Origin: Monocercomonoides exilis
Lineage: Eukaryota > Preaxostyla > Oxymonadida > Polymastigidae
Direction: 5' to 3'
DNA: 64,000 bases
Assembly (NCBI GenBank): GCA_001643675.2
Contig: LSRY02000042.1
Coordinates: 558,501 to 622,500, forward strand
A program made the position numbers and the translations under genes. The notes below the pieces were generated by a model, which searched no databases, was not told the DNA's origin, and saw nothing but the letters and a program-made list of their open reading frames with translations. This document shows, in pieces, positions 11,340 through 22,948 of this stretch (position 1 is the first letter of the stretch; each line of letters opens with the position of its first letter).

Positions 11340-12191
11340 ATGTTTAAAACCACATTTCAATCGGGCTTTCTTTCTATCTTGTACTCAATTGGTAGCAAAC
11401 CACTTGCAATATGGGGACAGCATGGTTTGTTCAAAATATTTTATTATATCTTCAAAATTGTGCACTTCAATAATGAATTTTCTTTAATTGATATTTGAAT
11501 CATCTATTCGTATATAGTTGAAAATGGTCATATAAAGCGCATCACCGATCCTCATATTCAAACTTCTGTTATAGAAATAATAGGTACAAACGTGGCTACA
11601 TGTTATATTACATGTCCTGCTGATCCAGCAAAAACTCTCGGAATCAAGCTTCCATTTTTAGTGATGATTATTAAAAACGTATTGATTTATTTTATTATCA
11701 ATTATAATTTGTGTCATTTGCACAATAATTTTCAGATGAAGAAATATTTCTCTTTTGAAGTTCAAGTTCTTGATGACAAAAGTATCAAGCGTCGTTTTAG
11801 AGCAAGCAATTATCAGGCATTGCAAATTTGTTATTCTTTTTATATAACTTTTATAATCATTTTTTATTCAAATCCCTTAGAGTGCAACTCGTGTAAAGCC
11901 ATTTATTTGTACAATTCCTATGAATTTAGATGATGGCTGGAATCAAATTCAATTCAATCTTTCTGATTTTACGAGGAGAGCGTACGGAACAAATTACCTT
12001 GAAACACTTCGCGTGCAAGTTCATTGTAACTGCCGTTTGAGGAGAATCTACTTTTCTGACAGATTGTATTCAGAGGAAGAACTTCCAGCAGAATTTAAAC
12101 TTTATCTTCCGACAAGTTTGAAATTTATGATTGCAATAACTTTTATTTTTTTCTATTTTTCTTTCTTTCTTTTTAATCATTAGAAGCATAA
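11340..12191 (+). CDS. CFAP20: Cilia- and flagella-associated protein 20 (BUG22 / DUF667)
   Basis: There are five exons: 11340-11424, 11518-11678, 11736-11816, 11881-12115 and 12184-12191. They give 189 residues against about 193 in animals. The protein begins [20 protein letters not shown] and contains [90 protein letters not shown] and a C-terminal LPTKA. These are near-identical to CFAP20 across eukaryotes. It is an axonemal doublet inner-junction protein needed for normal ciliary beat and tubulin modification, so the organism has or had flagella. Introns start GTTTGT, GTATTG, GCATTG and GTTTGA. The third is a GC-AG intron (11817-11880). The last exon encodes only the final residues and the stop. 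Confidence 0.95.
11817..11880 (+). other. GC-AG intron in CFAP20
   Basis: The 64-bp intron begins GCATTG and ends CCCTTAG. It joins ASNYQ to [11 protein letters not shown] in phase 0, matching the conserved family sequence. The only nearby GT gives the wrong frame. Confidence 0.82.
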
Positions 12192-12672
12192 TACAGTTGT
12201 AAAAATCGTCAAACATTTCACAAGAAAAATTTTCAAAAATGAAACAAAACATAATTTTTTCAAACCTTTTATAACATCTTGTTTTTTAAATCCAATTGTA
12301 ATTTTTAAAATTTTTATGACATATATTTGTACGGTTATCAGTTTTCAATTACTCACGTTCTAATGATAATTTTTCTTTTCCGTTTCTTTTTTGAAGCGTT
12401 GAACACACCTCACAAAAAATTTGCAATTAGCTCACATTTTTTTGAATACCATTTTTACATCTTTTGTGATATTTCTCCAAAAATAAACGCATTCATAAAG
12501 TGAATCGTTTTAAAATAATGATGAATATCTAACTTTTATTTGTGTTGATACAACTTTCCAAAAACAAAAAACATACGTGACATATAATCTGTATGTGTTA
12601 TTCACAATCAGATCATTATTTGTTAAGGTTAGTGATCAATTTGTTTTAATTCTCAAAAGGTTGAATCAAAAA
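12192..12672. other. AT-rich intergenic region upstream of the aminotransferase
   Basis: It holds the CFAP20 3' flank and the aminotransferase promoter. No other feature is recognised. Confidence 0.5.
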
Positions 12673-14508
12673 ATGGAAGTTGCTCCTGTTCCACGTTTGC
12701 ATAACATTGTGCATGAAATTAAAATTATGAACATTACAATTCATTTGAATAATTTCTTTTTCAGCACAAAAAGTTTTAATTCCCGAAATTTTTGCTGATG
12801 CATTGAAACCTTCTTTGATCAGAAATCTGTTTGAAGAAGGCGCAAGATTGCGTAAGTCTCATGGAGATGAAGTGCTTGATTTTTCTCTGGGGAATCCTAC
12901 ATTACCCCCACCTGAAGAATTTCAAAAAGCACTTGCTGAAGTTACAGCTCATGTTTGTTATTCTTTCGTTTTCTTTTCTTTTATAATTTCATATTGTTGT
13001 AGCCCCCTCCGGATCTTCATTCTTATATGCCAAATGTTGGAAGACCACAAACAAGAGCTGCAATTGCTGCCGAATTGAGCAAATGGCACAACATTCCTTT
13101 GAGAGCAGAAGTTTGCGGATCATTCTCATAAATGAAAAATAATCCTTTGATAAATCAATCAAACAATTATTTATTTGTTATAATTTTATTTAGCATTTCG
13201 TACTTTCTTGTGGTGCTGCAGCTGCAATCAGTGTTCTATTTCATTGCATAATCCCGGAGGATAGCGAAGTTATCATTATTGCTCCATTTTTCGCAGAATA
13301 TTTGCAATATATTAAAATCGCTCGCAGCAAAGCTGTTATTGTTCAATCAGATGAACATTATGATTTGGATGTTGATGCAATCGAAAAAGCTATCACTCCA
13401 AAAACTCGTGCAATTATCATTAACTCTCCAAACAATCCAACAGGAAAAATATATTCAGAAGCTACTCTTAGAAAGTTGGGAGAAGTTTGCACTATTTTGT
13501 GGCTTTACTCTATTTTATGATTTTTATTAAATTTATTTTTTTTCTCTGAAAGATGTTGATGAAAGTGTATACCAAGCGTCTTAGCGAGTCACGCGATGCC
13601 TCGCCAGTGTTCGTTGTGTCTGATGAGCCCTATCGTCGGTTGTCATATCTCGGCAAAGACACCCCGCTGCCATCGATCTTCAACTGCTACTCGTATTCAT
13701 TCATTGTCTCGTCATTTTCAAAGGATCTTTCACTGCCAGGTGAACGTATTGGATTCATTATTATGCATCCTTGCTTGTTCTCTTCAGAAATGCAAGGCGC
13801 TTTGTCAGTTTGTTGTTCAATTGAATTGGAAACGTTCATTGTTTTTCCTTTCTATTTATTTTCTGTTTTTTTATGATCATATTTTTTGAATACAATTTTG
13901 ATTGATGCGATAAATGATTGTCTATTTAGACTGCAACAAGAGTGCTTGGCTTTGTGAATGCACCTTCTTCAATCCAATTTGCTGTTGAGCGTTCCATCTC
14001 ATGTGATGTGTCAGCATCTGTTGAATGGTACAAGCAAAGGAGAGATGTATTCCACAAGGGACTTGTTGAGGTTTGATTATTATTATTATTATTGGTTATG
14101 AAAATATAATCATAAATATTTTGAATATTTTCTTTTTTTTTTTTCTATGAAAATTAATATCAAAAAAAAGGCTGGACTTCAATGCGAACTTCCAGAAGGA
14201 GCATTCTATTTGTTCCCTCGTGTACCTGAGGGAGTTACTGACAAAGAGGTTTGATAATTCCGTGTTTCCTATTCCTTATATTATTCTGTTTTTATTCACT
14301 TTTTTTTAAATAATTCTTTTTTTCTGTTTAGTTTTCTGAAGCTCTTAAGAAGCGTCTTGTGTTGGCTGTGCCAGGATGTGCCTTTGGAGACAGCAGAAGC
14401 GTCCGATTTGCCTACTGCTGCGACATGGAAACCATCGAAAAAGCTATTCCTCGCATTGCAGAGACAGTGAAAGAGATCAAAGAGCAAAAAGCCGCTGCTA
14501 CTAAGTAG
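12673..14508 (+). CDS. Bacterial-type class I/II PLP aminotransferase (aspartate/aromatic type)
   Basis: There are eight exons: 12673-12694, 12765-12952, 13003-13110, 13194-13484, 13553-13807, 13930-14070, 14171-14248 and 14332-14508. They give 419 residues in one frame. All seven introns start GTTTG (A, C or T next). The fold-type I motifs are in order: LDFSLGNPTLPPP (substrate loop), SYMPNVGRPQTR, FVLSCGAAAAI (cofactor phosphate site), NSPNNPTGKIYSE, VVSDEPYRRL and SSFSKDLSLPGERIGF with the PLP lysine. The C-terminus holds GAFYLFPRVPE, AVPGCAFGDSRSVRFAYC and the carboxylate-binding Arg. The wording (ATRVLGFVNAPSS, SLSLPGERIG) closely resembles clostridial-type aminotransferases as I remember them, which suggests an old bacterial origin followed by intron gain. 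The exact amino donor cannot be told from sequence. Confidence 0.92.
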
Positions 14509-15646
14509 CCTTTACAATTGTTGTTGAATTCTTTTTTGCTGTGATTTTGTTTTTGTAAATCATTCACTCTTTTACAAGTATACTCTGTTAATATTAAGGA
14601 AGATAGTTGTGTTTGGTAAATGTTAAGTTAAATAGCATTTCTTCATGAGAATCATGATGGAAAAATAATACAATTATTTTAAAAAGAAAATTCAGTGGTC
14701 CTTATTTGTTCTGAAACAAATGTCATTTATTGCAATGAATGGGTATTTTATTTAAATGTGCTATTCTATTTTATAAAAGCTACCAGTTCAAAATTGATTT
14801 ATTAAATAATTCATTGGATTTTTTGTTCTTTTTTTAATTTTTTAATTATGAAATCAATTTTTAGTTGTATTCAAACTGTTGAACACCGAATTTTTTAATT
14901 TGTTTTGATATGTTCAGTGGAATATTTTTCCTAGCAAGTTTCAAGCAAATGTCTGAATATTGTGAAAAAGTGACTTTGGAAATATTTTCCGAAGTAAATA
15001 ATTATTGAATATTTTCATCAAATATGCATTTCAATCAACAAATATTCACCGACGTGTAAATAACAACGTTGTCAAGCATTTGTTTCCATAATGGTGAATT
15101 TTGGTGATATGGAAGAATTATTGATGAAAATATTCAATTTTCATTTTCACGTGTTTATTAAAAAAAAGAACGTTTCAATATATTTTAAACAAAAATATTA
15201 ATGAAACAAAACAATCAATAAAGCAGGATAACATATTTTTTGCAATAATTCAAAAATAATGAGCATGAATCCGTTAAAACACGTTTTTATCACAACGGAC
15301 TTTTTTTCCTTTATCATTTTTGAAAAATAATAAGAAAATACAGAAGAATATAAAAAACGTGATGCATTTTGAAATCAAAAACTACAATTCTGTGTTTTAA
15401 TAAAAAGGTTCATTGTTATTCAATTGGAAAATTTTAATTAAATAATTTATCACTCGCACTTGTCATCAACGGCATTGTTTGATATGAAAAAGATGAAGTT
15501 ATTTCGAAATTGCATTTTCTTTTATGTGATCATTTTGAGAAATGTGAAATTCTTTTTGAATAGTCGCAAATGTTAAATTTTCAAATAAATGGGACAAAAA
15601 TATTTGACTTCAGGCATTTTCATTGAAAAAATGTTTGCTTCTGATA
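14509..15646. other. AT-rich intergenic region
   Basis: About 1.1 kb with no convincing coding sequence. A short imperfect inverted repeat (ATTGAATATTTTCATCAA near 15,006 and its complement near 15,120) could form a hairpin with a loop of about 95 bases. Nothing else is recognised. Confidence 0.4.
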
Positions 15647-15695
15647 CAGTCTGTCCCAAAAAAATGTTGATCTGTCCGTTTTTAATGTCGATCAT
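15647..15695 (+). repeat. Left 49-bp terminal inverted repeat
   Basis: Perfect reverse complement of 16921-16969; contains two 21-bp subunits. Confidence 0.93.
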
Positions 15696-16920
15696 ACCAT
15701 CAACAATATCCAAAAAGGACTCCCAAAATTGAATGATATGAGTATGATTGATATGTTTTGTTAATGTCATGTTTTGTTTAAGAGCTCTTTGAGTAAATGA
15801 CTCGAAAATAAACAAATTAGAAATGGTATGCACGTTATAATCATTCAATTTCAATTTACCATTTTAATGCATTTTCTTTTTGGTTATGTATCTTTCATAT
15901 TTCGTGTAGATTGAATAATGGAACATATTGAAGATTGTCTCATGATCGGTTCTAAGTCAAAAAACTATCACTTGCGAAACGAAAAGTTGATTCAACAGAA
16001 ACAGTCGGTTTGTTGTTCTCAAATTCTCCATGTTTTAGCAAAATACGTGTTTTAAAATAATCTTCAATTTTGTGCATTCTTCAAATTAGCTAGTTTGTTC
16101 TATCATTTTATTGCAGAATATATCCTTCGTATGCTTTCCATGTGTTGAAAACAACATTATAACTTCTCCTTTTGATTTTCCTTAAGTATTGAATTTATTA
16201 TTGAAAGAGATGATTTATATGTTTAAAGAAAGATTTTGTACTTATAATTTTGCTTTCAAAACTTTGATTTTTTACATCACAATGAAAGTTTTTTAATTTT
16301 TTGTTAATTTTGATTTGTTTAGAGACTAAATATAAAAAAATAAAAACATTTGTGTTGACACTTTCGATTTACGAGAAATGAAAATACATATTTTCTTGAT
16401 TCCAGAGCATGATCAATGAGATATTTGCTCATTTTCTTTATAAAAGTTTAATGAAAATAAAGAATAATGAAATAAGTTCAACAGTCATTAATCAATATTC
16501 AATTTTATATTGAAATTTTGAAGTGAAAAGCACGAATAAAACAGTTAAATAACCGTTCAGAGCATAAAATAAACATAAATTTTAAAGAAACAAGTTCAAT
16601 TTGTTCAAAACGGACAACACATTTAATAAATATGATTCTATAAGTAATAATTAATTAGAAAATTGGCGCACAAAGATTTCAACTAGAATATTCTCTTTCA
16701 AGACCTTATTCGAGTGAGAATGATAATGAAAGAATATGAAACCAAATAATAGCAAAATTTGTAAATGAACTATTGTGTAACAAACAACAAACATCATTGA
16801 TTATTTCTTGGTTAAAAAAAATATCAATAACTCCATTTTCCACGTAAAGTCATATTTTCTTACATGCAATCCATTAAATTGATGAAAAATATGGTTCATT
16901 ATTTATTTAAAAAGCATGGA

Positions 16921-16969
16921 ATGATCGACATTAAAAACGGACAGATCAACATTTTTTTGGGACAGACTG
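16921..16969 (-). repeat. Right 49-bp terminal inverted repeat
   Basis: Perfect reverse complement of 15647-15695; followed by TA. Confidence 0.93.
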
Positions 16970-17736
16970 TATGTTTTTGTGAACAAATAATTAGAAGAAA
17001 ATGGGTTTATTTTTTGATATACATGTGAGGTCACAAAACATAATGTTTTTTTATCAATGATGTTTGTTTACAGATTTGAGAATCATATTTATTTTGAAAT
17101 CTGGTTAAGTTAAAAAATGTTATAAGCGAAACAATTTTTACAAACTTTGTGCATTAAAAGCTTGAAAGTTCATATTTTTCCACAGTTATAATCATTAAAA
17201 TTGAGTTATGAATCCAAAAAAAATAATATTTTATATCTCAAATATCTAAATTTATTCAAAAAATTCTTATTGTCAAATGTTTCAACAAAAAATAAATACA
17301 AAAAAATGAAAAATAAGAAAAGAAAAAATTCTTTTCCTTTAATAGAAGATAATCACAATTCAAATGCGTCTCATGAAATTGATAAACGGATGATGATTAT
17401 TCATCAAACGTAATTTTCTTGATTCTTATCCTTTTGTCCTTGAAATATTCTTTGGAATGTTAAAAGAAATTTATTTTCTCCCCATCATATCATTTCAATA
17501 CCAATAAAAAACTTTTGTATAAATTATTTTATAAAAATAAAATTCATTCTTAATGGTTTGCCCCGATAAAAATTATAAATCGTAAACTTTAACTAAAAAA
17601 TCTTACAATCTACAACATAAATGACGATAAACCAAAAACTGAAAATTGAAGATAAAACATACAGAGAAAAAATTTAAGACTACTAAATAATGGTAATAAA
17701 ACGAATAAGTCATCAATAATAAACATAATGTATAAT
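16970..17736. other. AT-rich intergenic region
   Basis: It contains a 70-codon Lys/Asn-rich ORF (17201-17413, plus) that looks like chance AT-rich sequence. It also holds the 3' flank of the giant minus-strand gene. No RNA gene or repeat is recognised. Confidence 0.4.
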
Positions 17737-17834
17737 TTAATTTGTTAATGAACCAATCCCAACAAATAATTTTTGCCCAAGAGCCAGCGTAAAATCGCGT
17801 ATTGTGGGATAAGGATTGAACCCTTTCCTGAAAA

Positions 17835-17918
<84 letters not shown>

Positions 17919-17941
17919 GATAGAGATAGAGATAAAGACAG

Positions 17942-17986
<45 letters not shown>

Positions 17987-20900
17987 AAATATAATTTTCA
18001 ATTTATTATTCGAAAAATAAAATTTGCTAAAAGATAAAAAAATAAACAATAGGAAACACACTTATTTGTTGTGCTGAGAATCCATTTTGCACACTCAGCC
18101 TGGAACTTCGTTTGTCTGATGTCGTATTTCTTCAAATATTCAATACACTGCTCACGTATCTGATGATATAAACAAGAATTTCAATGATAAATATATATAT
18201 ATATATATAATGAAATAATTATTACAATGAATACTAAAAATGTTAAAAGGAAAGAAAATAAAAGAACAAAATAAGCAAAGAAAATACGTTTTTCATTTTT
18301 CATTTCATTTATTTTTTCCCACAAATATAAAATAAATTCATTAACTCATTAAATAAATAACAATCACAATTATTCTCAAACAATCCCAAACCTTTTTCAC
18401 GCTTCCCTGTGACACCGTAAAATAACCCACTCCTGCATTACACAGATAAATAGCAAGTGCTTTGCAGAAGATCACAAACGGCTCAATATGCTTGTCATCC
18501 TTTTTTCCCTGTGCAAAGTGCTCTGCGCAGCAACTAATGTTTGTCAGATCTTTCTTCCCCATCTGCACAGGAAACGCCGACAAGCCCGACACAAATGAAA
18601 TAAACAATGACGAGCCTCTTTCTTTGTCTCGGCAGGTCAAAGCAAGAATCGCCTGAGAAAGAGATATAAGAAGAGGGATGGACTGATACACGTGAGAGGG
18701 GCTGTACTCCAATAGCTTCAGCCAACTGACTGCGTCTGTCAGCATCTCCTTTGCAGATTCTGCTGAGAAAGCAGAAGAAGAAGAAGAAGAAGAAGAAAGT
18801 TCCTTTTGCATCTTCACCAGCCTTGTTTCCTTGATCTGCAACGTGGGTGCAAAGCGAAGTCCGAACAAGTTGATGGTGAGTATCTTCATCACAATCAGGT
18901 TGAGTACAAAAAAAAAGCGGAAAATGTGGCTGGTGTTGATGATGGACAAGACAGTTTCGGCGTCGCTGAGGTTGAGGGAGAGGAGGAGGAGGACGTATGG
19001 ATAGCGATGGATGTCAGGCTGTGAGAAGGAAGGAGGAAGAGACGAGCTCTGCTGCTCCATCGTCGCCTTGGCAGAGTCGAAGGAGGAAGAAGAGGAGGAG
19101 GAGGAAGAGGAAGAAGAGGAAGGAGGAGGAGGAGGTGGTGGTGGAGGAGGAGCAGAAGGAGAAGAGGAGGAAGGATACGGAGAAGGAGGAAGAGCAGTTG
19201 AAGATGAACGAGAAGAGGAAGAAGGGTCTAAAGGAGTTTTGACTGGAGTGGAAGAGGAATGAGAATTGAATGAAGTATCGTCTATTGTTGGTGTCATTGC
19301 GGAAGAAGAGAAAGGAGAAGGAGAAAGAGAAGAAGCAGAAGAGGAAGAGGAGGAAGAGGAAGGAGAGGAAGGAGAATTCTTCCCACCACTCACATCCACA
19401 AAACCTTCCACCACATTCTGTACAACCCTCTTCTGTGCTGCTATTCCCAGATATGCTCCTTGTTCAGCAGCTGAATAGAGACTCAGCTGTGCTTTCCATT
19501 GCGACGTGTATTGCGGATCCTGCAGCGACAGCTCTCTGAACATGGGCCTGGCGATGAAGCGGTTCTCATCCACGACAAAAGGGAAAGGGAGAGAAAGAGA
19601 AAGAGCAACAGCAGTGTCAAGCAAGGCGCAGGCGAAGACGACGCTGGCTGACTTCTCCTTTTGGCGGAAGGCAGAGACGTCGGTGGAGAGGAAGAGGAGG
19701 TCGAGAGGAGTGAGAGGGGTGAGGGGGAAGGAAGAAGAAGAAATAGAAGGGGAAGAATTGGAAGAAGAAGAATTAGAAGAAAGAGAAGATATGGAAGAAG
19801 AAGATGGAGAAGAAGAAAGAGAAGAAGAATAAGAAGAGGAGGAAGAAGAAGAAGAAGAAGAAGAAGCAGAAGAGAGAGACAATCTTGTGTCTTGTTCTCT
19901 TTCTGCACAACAGAGCAACAGAAATGAGGAGGAAGCAGATAAATTGCTTGGAGCATCAGCAACAGATGAAGGAGATGAATGAGAAGAATTAAAAGAAGAA
20001 GAAAGAGAAAGAGAAGAAGAAGACAGCGACGAGAACGAAGTCGCAAACCCACCTTTCCCATCAGCTGCCACTTCTTCCTCGTTTGCACAGCACATCTTCC
20101 ACTTCTTCCTTATCCCGTTCAAATCGACGCTGTTGAACAATGCCCCACACACAAACGGCTGCACTTGAGGGGCAGACAGCAAAGAAGCAGCGAGAAGTGC
20201 AATGAACTTGCCATCACTGCGAACATTGTGGATGACTGGGAAGAAGATGAAAGAGCGGAGCAGAGCTGTGATGTCGTCGATACTGATAGACGCGCTGTTT
20301 TGGAGGGAAGACTCACCAAAGATAGAGAGGACGAAGCAGCTGAGCTCATAGATGGAGAATAGAGAGGGGCCCCAGAAGTGGAAGGATTGGTATGGCTGCA
20401 GGATTTCCTGGGTGGTGCTGGCATTGCTGTTAATGTTAGTGTTACTGTTTATGTTACTATTACTGACACCTTGCATGCTATTCACACCGTTCATACTGTT
20501 CATACTGTTCATGCTATTCACACTGTTCATGCTATTATTACTGATATTAACATTAGCATTGCTGACTGGATTGCGAACAACAGGAGAAGAAGGCGCCTGT
20601 CTCTGCTGGGAGTGCGGGATCTGCACTGAACGAGGCGGAGAAGAAGGAGTGTGAGGCACAATGTAGGCAAGTTGAGAAGGATGTGGTTGCATTGGTGATT
20701 GCATTGATGGCTGCATAGGAGATTGCATAGGAGATTGCAGGGGTGTTTGAAGAGGAGTTTGAAGAGGTGAGGGAGGGGCCAATCCTTGTTGTCTTTGTTG
20801 TTGCACTTGAAGCTGTGGGGGACGCAGAATATGAACTTGTTGTTGTTGTTGCTGTTGCAATTGCTGCTGCTGTTGTTGCGAGGGCTGAGGAGGAGTCTGA

Positions 20901-21545
20901 GGAGGATTCTGTAAAGAGGTGAATTTTTGTGCAAAGCGGTTGAAGAAGCTTGTCGTTGCACGGCTTATCGGCTCAAAAGCAGAAGAACCGGAATTTGTAC
21001 TATTGGTCTGATAAGATTGAGGAGTTTGATTGAGATTGCTAGCTTGATTAAGTTGATTTATCTGAGTGTATTGATTGTATTGGCTTTGCTGGTTTAGTTG
21101 ATTCAACTGGCTTGGCTGATACGGACGCTGGAATGCTGCTGTCTGCACACCCATCTGTGGAGCTACGGGATCCATTTGAGAAGACAAAGGAAGAGAAGAA
21201 GAAGAAGAAGAAGAAGAAGAAGAAGAAGAAGGAAGAGGCTGGCGATACACATCATACAGCCTCAGCAGCTCAAACGTCCTCTTGTTCTTCTCATACATCT
21301 CCTTCCCTTTTCCCTTCCAGTGCGACTCACTTCTGGTGAGCTGAATGCGACACGGGTGTTCATTTCTTACTGAGTTGATCTCGTTCCACACATCCACGGT
21401 GCTCATGGCAAAGCGATGACCTACCACAAACGGGGTGCTCAGCAGCTGCCCAACAAAGGAGGAGTACAAATACGTCTTCAGATACGATATGTTGGTGAAA
21501 TCGGAAGGTGTTTTGGAGGAGGAAGAGGAAGAGGAAGAGGAGGAG

Positions 21546-21577
<32 letters not shown>

Positions 21578-22916
21578 AGAGGAAGAGGATGACTTATCAA
21601 TAGGAGCAGCAGATTTATTCGGAGGAAGAGGAGTTGGAGGCAGCTTTCTTGGGGGAGCAGTGAGAGAATGAGGGAGAGAAGGAAGGAGAGGGCGAATGGA
21701 AGAGAAAGAAGAAGAAGGCGAACATGTCAAAGAAGGTCTTCTTTCTCCTGCGCCTTTCTTTCCCACCTGACCGTCTGATTGAGCTGAGCTTAGCGCTTGT
21801 TCTCTTTGCCTGTCAAATGCATTCGCCAGCTGCTGTTGCAAAGGGGTGTCACAAAACTCCTTTCCGAAGCAGACGAAGCCAACCACACGGTGGACAAGAT
21901 TGAATGCACATTCGGCAGCTGAGTCGCTGGTAAAGAGCGTGTGGAGAGGGAAAGAAGAAAACCCCTCTTGCACAATGACTGTTAAGGTAGTGGTGGTGAG
22001 ATAACTCCAGGGGAGAGCGAGGAGCTGGTAGCTGAAGAGAAGCGACTGGAATTCAGCTGGGGCTGATTGGAGGATGCATTTGGGGTAGGCGCACTTGCTG
22101 TGGAGAGAAGGAGAAAGAGAAGAAGTGACAGAGGAAGGGAGGAAAGCGAGGAGAGGAGAGAGAGAAAGAAAAGGGAGAGTTGGAGTGAAGGAGAAGTCTG
22201 CTTCTGAAGGGAGCCCTTTGCAGAGAGTGAGGAGGACGCAGAGGAGAAGGCCAAGGGCAGCATCGGGTGGGGTTGAGAGCATTTGGGAGTCACTTTCAGC
22301 TGCTGAGGGGAAATGGTGTGTGATATCGATTTCTGTTAAGGAAGAAGCTGGCTCGTAAATAAGAGAAGTTTTCATAAGGGAAGAAGAAGAAGAAGAAGAA
22401 GAAGACAATTGTTTAAGATCTTGTTTTTGTTTTGTTGTTTTTCCTTTTCTGTTCTTCTTCTTCTTCTCCTCCTCCTCGTGGGGTGTCTTCACCAAGCAGG
22501 AGAAGATGGCGAGCCAGCTGAGCTTCGGAATGATGCGAACAACAAGATGTGGATGTAAGTCAGCCACAACAGCAAGCGAATGCAAATCCGACAAGGAGGG
22601 ACTCCAGCTCTCCCACTTGATGTCTGAGAAGACTGAATCGAAGGGGGTGATGATGTTTTCTGTGAGGGAGTCGCCGTAGGAGACGAGCCAGGGCAAGAGG
22701 AGGTGGCTGTAGAGGTGCCACAGGCGAGAGAGGAGGACAGAAGAGGAATGGCATTCAGCAGCTGAGGAAATAAGATCGTTTAAAAGAGAAATGGATTTGA
22801 GGTAGATTTCTTGCACTTCTTCGATTTTTTTGGGGCTGAAAGGGTGGAGTTGGGAAGGAGGGACCTGTTTCCAGTCGAAGAGAGGGAGAGGGAACTGGGA
22901 TTTGAGGGAGAGAGAA

Positions 22917-22948
<32 letters not shown>

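Larger units (their letters stand above)
15647..16969. mobile_element. TA-flanked non-autonomous DNA transposon with 49-bp perfect inverted repeats
   Basis: Perfect inverted repeats occupy 15647-15695 and 16921-16969, starting CAGTCTGTCCC. They are bordered by TA at 15645-15646 and 16970-16971, as expected for a Tc1/mariner-type insertion. The 1.2-kb interior is AT-rich and has no transposase, so mobility would need an enzyme from elsewhere. Each repeat holds two copies of a 21-bp unit (CTGTCC-N8-AATGTTGAT, with one base varying). A related unit array lies at 36,345. The ORF running through the left end on the minus strand (15573-15854) is not convincing. Confidence 0.85.

Noticed and set aside
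15573-15854. 93-codon minus-strand ORF at the left end of the 15.6-kb element
   Set aside because: It runs through the terminal inverted repeat into AT-rich sequence and shows no conserved motif; the repeat alone explains its opening.
17800-17827. tRNA-like T-arm on the minus strand (GGTTCAATCC)
   Set aside because: The 5' side is poly(T) and no D-arm, anticodon arm or acceptor stem can be built; the sequence fits an exon after an acceptor site better.
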